Source: Acidiferrobacter sp.
GTDB taxonomy: Bacteria; Pseudomonadota; Gammaproteobacteria; Acidiferrobacterales; Acidiferrobacteraceae
Reading direction: 5' to 3'
Length of the DNA stretch: 6,618 nucleotides
Assembly: GCA_027335965.1 (NCBI GenBank)
Contig: DAHWGZ010000092.1
Span: 1 to 6,618 of the forward strand
Below the pieces are notes generated by a model, which saw only the letters and a program-made list of their open reading frames with translations, did no database searches and was not told the origin of the DNA. The translations under genes were made by a program, and so were the position numbers. Below are positions 4,585 through 6,618 of the stretch, in pieces. Within the stretch, counting starts at the first letter, position 1, and each line of letters begins with the position of its first letter.

Positions 4585-6618
4585 TTATTGTCGGAGGTCG
4601 GCCCCGTAGGCCGCCTTCAGGGCCGCCAGCACCTGTGTCACCAGGTCGTCGACCACCTCATCAATAAGAGTGCGCGAGAAGTCTTGCAAGGTCAAGCCCA
4701 GAGCCAGGCTTTTCTTTCCTAAATCAAGGCCTTCGCCCTGATACACATCAAATAAGACCAGCCCCCGCAAAAGCGGCCCGGCGTTCAGACGAACGGTCTC
4801 GAGGACCGCGCCGGCGGGCAAGGCGGCATCCACGACCACCGCCAGGTCGCGGCGCACCGACGGGAAGCGCGGGGGCTCCTGGGCGCGCGCGGCGGGCGAC
4901 TCGGCAAACAGCGAGGCGCGGATCTCGAACAGGAACACCGGCTCCTCGAAGCCCAGCCGCTCGCGATGCGCCGGGGCCAGCGCCCCCACGAATCCGATGG
5001 TCTCGCCGCCCAGGCTGAGGGCGGCGGCCAGCCCCTTTTGCAGAAACGGCGGGGCGCCGTCGGGGGATGCCGTCACCAACGGCTGGCCGGCGAGCGCACA
5101 CAACGCCTCCACATCCCCCTTCACATCGAAGAAGTCCGCGGCGCGCGCCGGCGCCCCCCACTGCTCCGGCAAGGCCGGCCCCAGGACCACGCCCGCAAGG
5201 CGCGACTCCTCGATCGGCGCCGCCCCGGGGCCCGCGGCCCGAAAGCAGGTCCCGCCCTCGAACAGCCGCACGCGCCCCTGCTGGCGCCTGCGGTTGTGGA
5301 GGGCCGCGGCCAGGAGCCCCGGGATCAGGCTCGCGCGCAGCGCCGACCAAGGGGCGGCCAGGGGGTTGCGCAAGAGGGTCTGGGCGGGAATCCCGAGACG
5401 CGCCTGCTCCTCCGGGTCCACGAGACTGAAGGTCATGGCCTCGTGGTAGTCGCGGTCCACGAGCAGATCGGCGGCCCGGCGCAGGCCCAGGGCCCGTGGC
5501 CGTGCCGATACCGGGGCCTGCGGGAGCCACACCGCCGGGATGTCGTCGTACCCAAGGAGCCGCGCGACCTCCTCCACGAGATCGACCTCGGCGCGGATAT
5601 CGAAGCGGAAACGGGGCGCGGTCACGAGCAGGTCGCCGTGCGAGGCCGTGACGGTCATACCAAGCCCCTTCAAGAGGCGCGCCACCTGCGCGCGCGGCAC
5701 CCCCACCCCCAAAAGGCGGTGGATACGCTCCAGGCGCAGGCGGATCGGCTCCGGGCGCGGCCACAGCTCGGGGGCGCCGTGCTCGACCGCCGGGCCTGCC
5801 ACGCCGCCCGCGATCTTCAGAATCAAGGCCGTGGCGCGCTCGAGGGCGAGTTCGCACAGCTCGGGGTCCACGCCGCGCTCGAAGCGCAGCGCCGCCTCGG
5901 TGGCAAGCCCCAGGCGCCGGGCCGTCCGCGAGAGCGTCTCGGGACGAAAATGCGCCGCCTCCAGCAGCACGCCGCGGGTTGCGGGCCCCACCGCCGCGCG
6001 CATCCCGCCCATGACGCCGGCGATGGCAAGCGGGCCCTCGTCGTCGGCGATGACGAGATCACAGGCCTCGAGCCTGCGCGTGGAGCCGTCGAGCAGCGCG
6101 ATCTCCTCGCCGGGGCGCGCGCCACGCACCACCACGACGCCGCGCACGAGGGCGGCATCGAAGGCGTGCAGGGGTTGGCCGAGATCGAACAGAATATAGT
6201 TGGTGACGTCCACCACCGCGTGGCGCGCGCTCGCCCCACACACGCGCAGGCGCTCGACGAGCCACCCCGGGCTGCTTTTGCCGGGCGCGATGTCGTTTAT
6301 GAGGCGCGCGCAGTAGCGCGGGCAGCCGGACTTGTCCTCGACCGACACGCGCGGCGTGACGCCGCTCACCTTCAAGCCGCGCGGGCGCGGGGCCCGAAAA
6401 CGCCCGCCGGTCAAAGCCGCGATCTCGCGCGCCATGCCCTTCACGCTCAGGCAATCGCCACGGTTGGGGGTCACGGCCACGTCCAGATAGGGATCGGTGA
6501 ACCGGAAATAGTCGGCGAGCGCCACCCCGGGCGGGGCATCGTCCGACAGTTCCCATAGGCCCTCGGTGGCGGTCAGTCCAAGCTCCGCCCCCGAGCACAG
6601 CATGCCTTGCGAATGCAC
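4585..6618 (-). CDS. pheT: phenylalanine-tRNA ligase beta subunit, C-terminal 677 residues (N-terminus beyond right edge)
   Basis: The frame is open to the window edge. The first visible codon (GTG at 6616-6618) is an internal Val in a V-HSQGMLCS stretch that aligns with E. coli PheT near residue 113. About 110 N-terminal residues, mainly the tRNA-binding OB-fold, are missing. Visible parts, in window-fragment numbering, are the B3/B4 editing domain (about 90-250) with AVVDVTNYI, GQPLHAFD (H151), LLEAAHF (E220) and RFERGVDP; the B5 domain (about 292-365, with RFRFDIRAEVDLVEEVARL-GYD); a catalytic-like but inactive core (about 375-565, with SLIPGLL and RVRLFEGG); and the C-terminal FDX-ACB anticodon-binding domain (about 583-677, FPSVRRDLAVVVD to the end). 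With PheS it forms the cytoplasmic (alpha-beta)2 enzyme that charges tRNA-Phe. The conserved His and Glu indicate that Tyr-tRNA-Phe editing is intact. The last 60 codons are less GC-rich than the rest. Confidence 0.98.
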   Translation of the reverse strand: MHSQGMLCSGAELGLTATEGLWELSDDAPPGVALADYFRFTDPYLDVAVTPNRGDCLSVKGMAREIAALTGGRFRAPRPRGLKVSGVTPRVSVEDKSGCPRYCARLINDIAPGKSSPGWLVERLRVCGASARHAVVDVTNYILFDLGQPLHAFDAALVRGVVVVRGARPGEEIALLDGSTRRLEACDLVIADDEGPLAIAGVMGGMRAAVGPATRGVLLEAAHFRPETLSRTARRLGLATEAALRFERGVDPELCELALERATALILKIAGGVAGPAVEHGAPELWPRPEPIRLRLERIHRLLGVGVPRAQVARLLKGLGMTVTASHGDLLVTAPRFRFDIRAEVDLVEEVARLLGYDDIPAVWLPQAPVSARPRALGLRRAADLLVDRDYHEAMTFSLVDPEEQARLGIPAQTLLRNPLAAPWSALRASLIPGLLAAALHNRRRQQGRVRLFEGGTCFRAAGPGAAPIEESRLAGVVLGPALPEQWGAPARAADFFDVKGDVEALCALAGQPLVTASPDGAPPFLQKGLAAALSLGGETIGFVGALAPAHRERLGFEEPVFLFEIRASLFAESPAARAQEPPRFPSVRRDLAVVVDAALPAGAVLETVRLNAGPLLRGLVLFDVYQGEGLDLGKKSLALGLTLQDFSRTLIDEVVDDLVTQVLAALKAAYGADLRQ

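Noticed and set aside
4966..6558. 530-codon open frame on the plus strand
   Set aside because: It lies entirely antisense to pheT, which is certain from its domain motifs. The Arg/Gly/Ala/His-rich product has no family features.
6616..6618. GTG at the right edge as a pheT start codon
   Set aside because: It encodes an internal Val before HSQGMLCS, which aligns about 110 residues into PheT. The real start is outside the window.
1..6618. CRISPR array, insertion sequence, phage or integrative element
   Set aside because: No direct-repeat array, transposase or integrase motif, or target-site duplication was seen. Gene content and codon use are uniform and chromosomal.

Overview
This is a GC-rich window (about two-thirds G+C by eye) from a proteobacterial chromosome, most likely a gammaproteobacterium. 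The main evidence is the gene order pheT - ihfA - MerR-type regulator, with a clear IHF alpha subunit. This is the classical gammaproteobacterial phenylalanyl-tRNA synthetase / IHF locus. The genus cannot be fixed from the sequence.

Layout. Positions 1-76 (minus) hold the first codons of galE, a UDP-glucose 4-epimerase that runs off the left edge. Positions 77-363 are a divergent control region. It contains a probable sigma-70 promoter for galE and a strong sigma-54 (RpoN) promoter for the ammonium transporter gene. Upstream of the sigma-54 promoter are two NtrC-like dyads 32 bp apart. Positions 364-1704 (plus) encode an Amt/Mep/Rh ammonium transporter of the subgroup that resembles plant AMT2. 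A 160-residue protein of unknown function follows after 29 bp (1734-2216, plus) and has a near-ideal Shine-Dalgarno. Positions 2217-2314 are a convergent intergenic region with two GC-rich hairpins.

Everything to the right is on the minus strand. Read in the direction of transcription it is pheT (enters from the right edge without its N-terminus), ihfA, a MerR-family regulator, a two-domain rhodanese-type sulfurtransferase and a glutathione S-transferase. The first four are tightly packed, with gaps of 30 bp, a 20-bp overlap and a 20-bp gap. The transferase follows after 86 bp, which hold a long nested inverted repeat. They look like one transcription unit or a staggered set of units. No tRNA-Pro gene is seen after the MerR gene, where several gammaproteobacteria carry one.

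How the genes work together. The plus-strand pair looks like a nitrogen-starvation unit: NtrC-like enhancers, a sigma-54 promoter, an ammonium channel and an unknown protein that probably shares the transcript. The minus-strand set is mostly housekeeping (Phe-tRNA synthesis, nucleoid architecture) with two thiol/sulfur-chemistry genes at its end. The items most worth a second look are the sigma-54/NtrC control region, the unknown protein linked to amt, and the hairpins just upstream of the glutathione S-transferase start.
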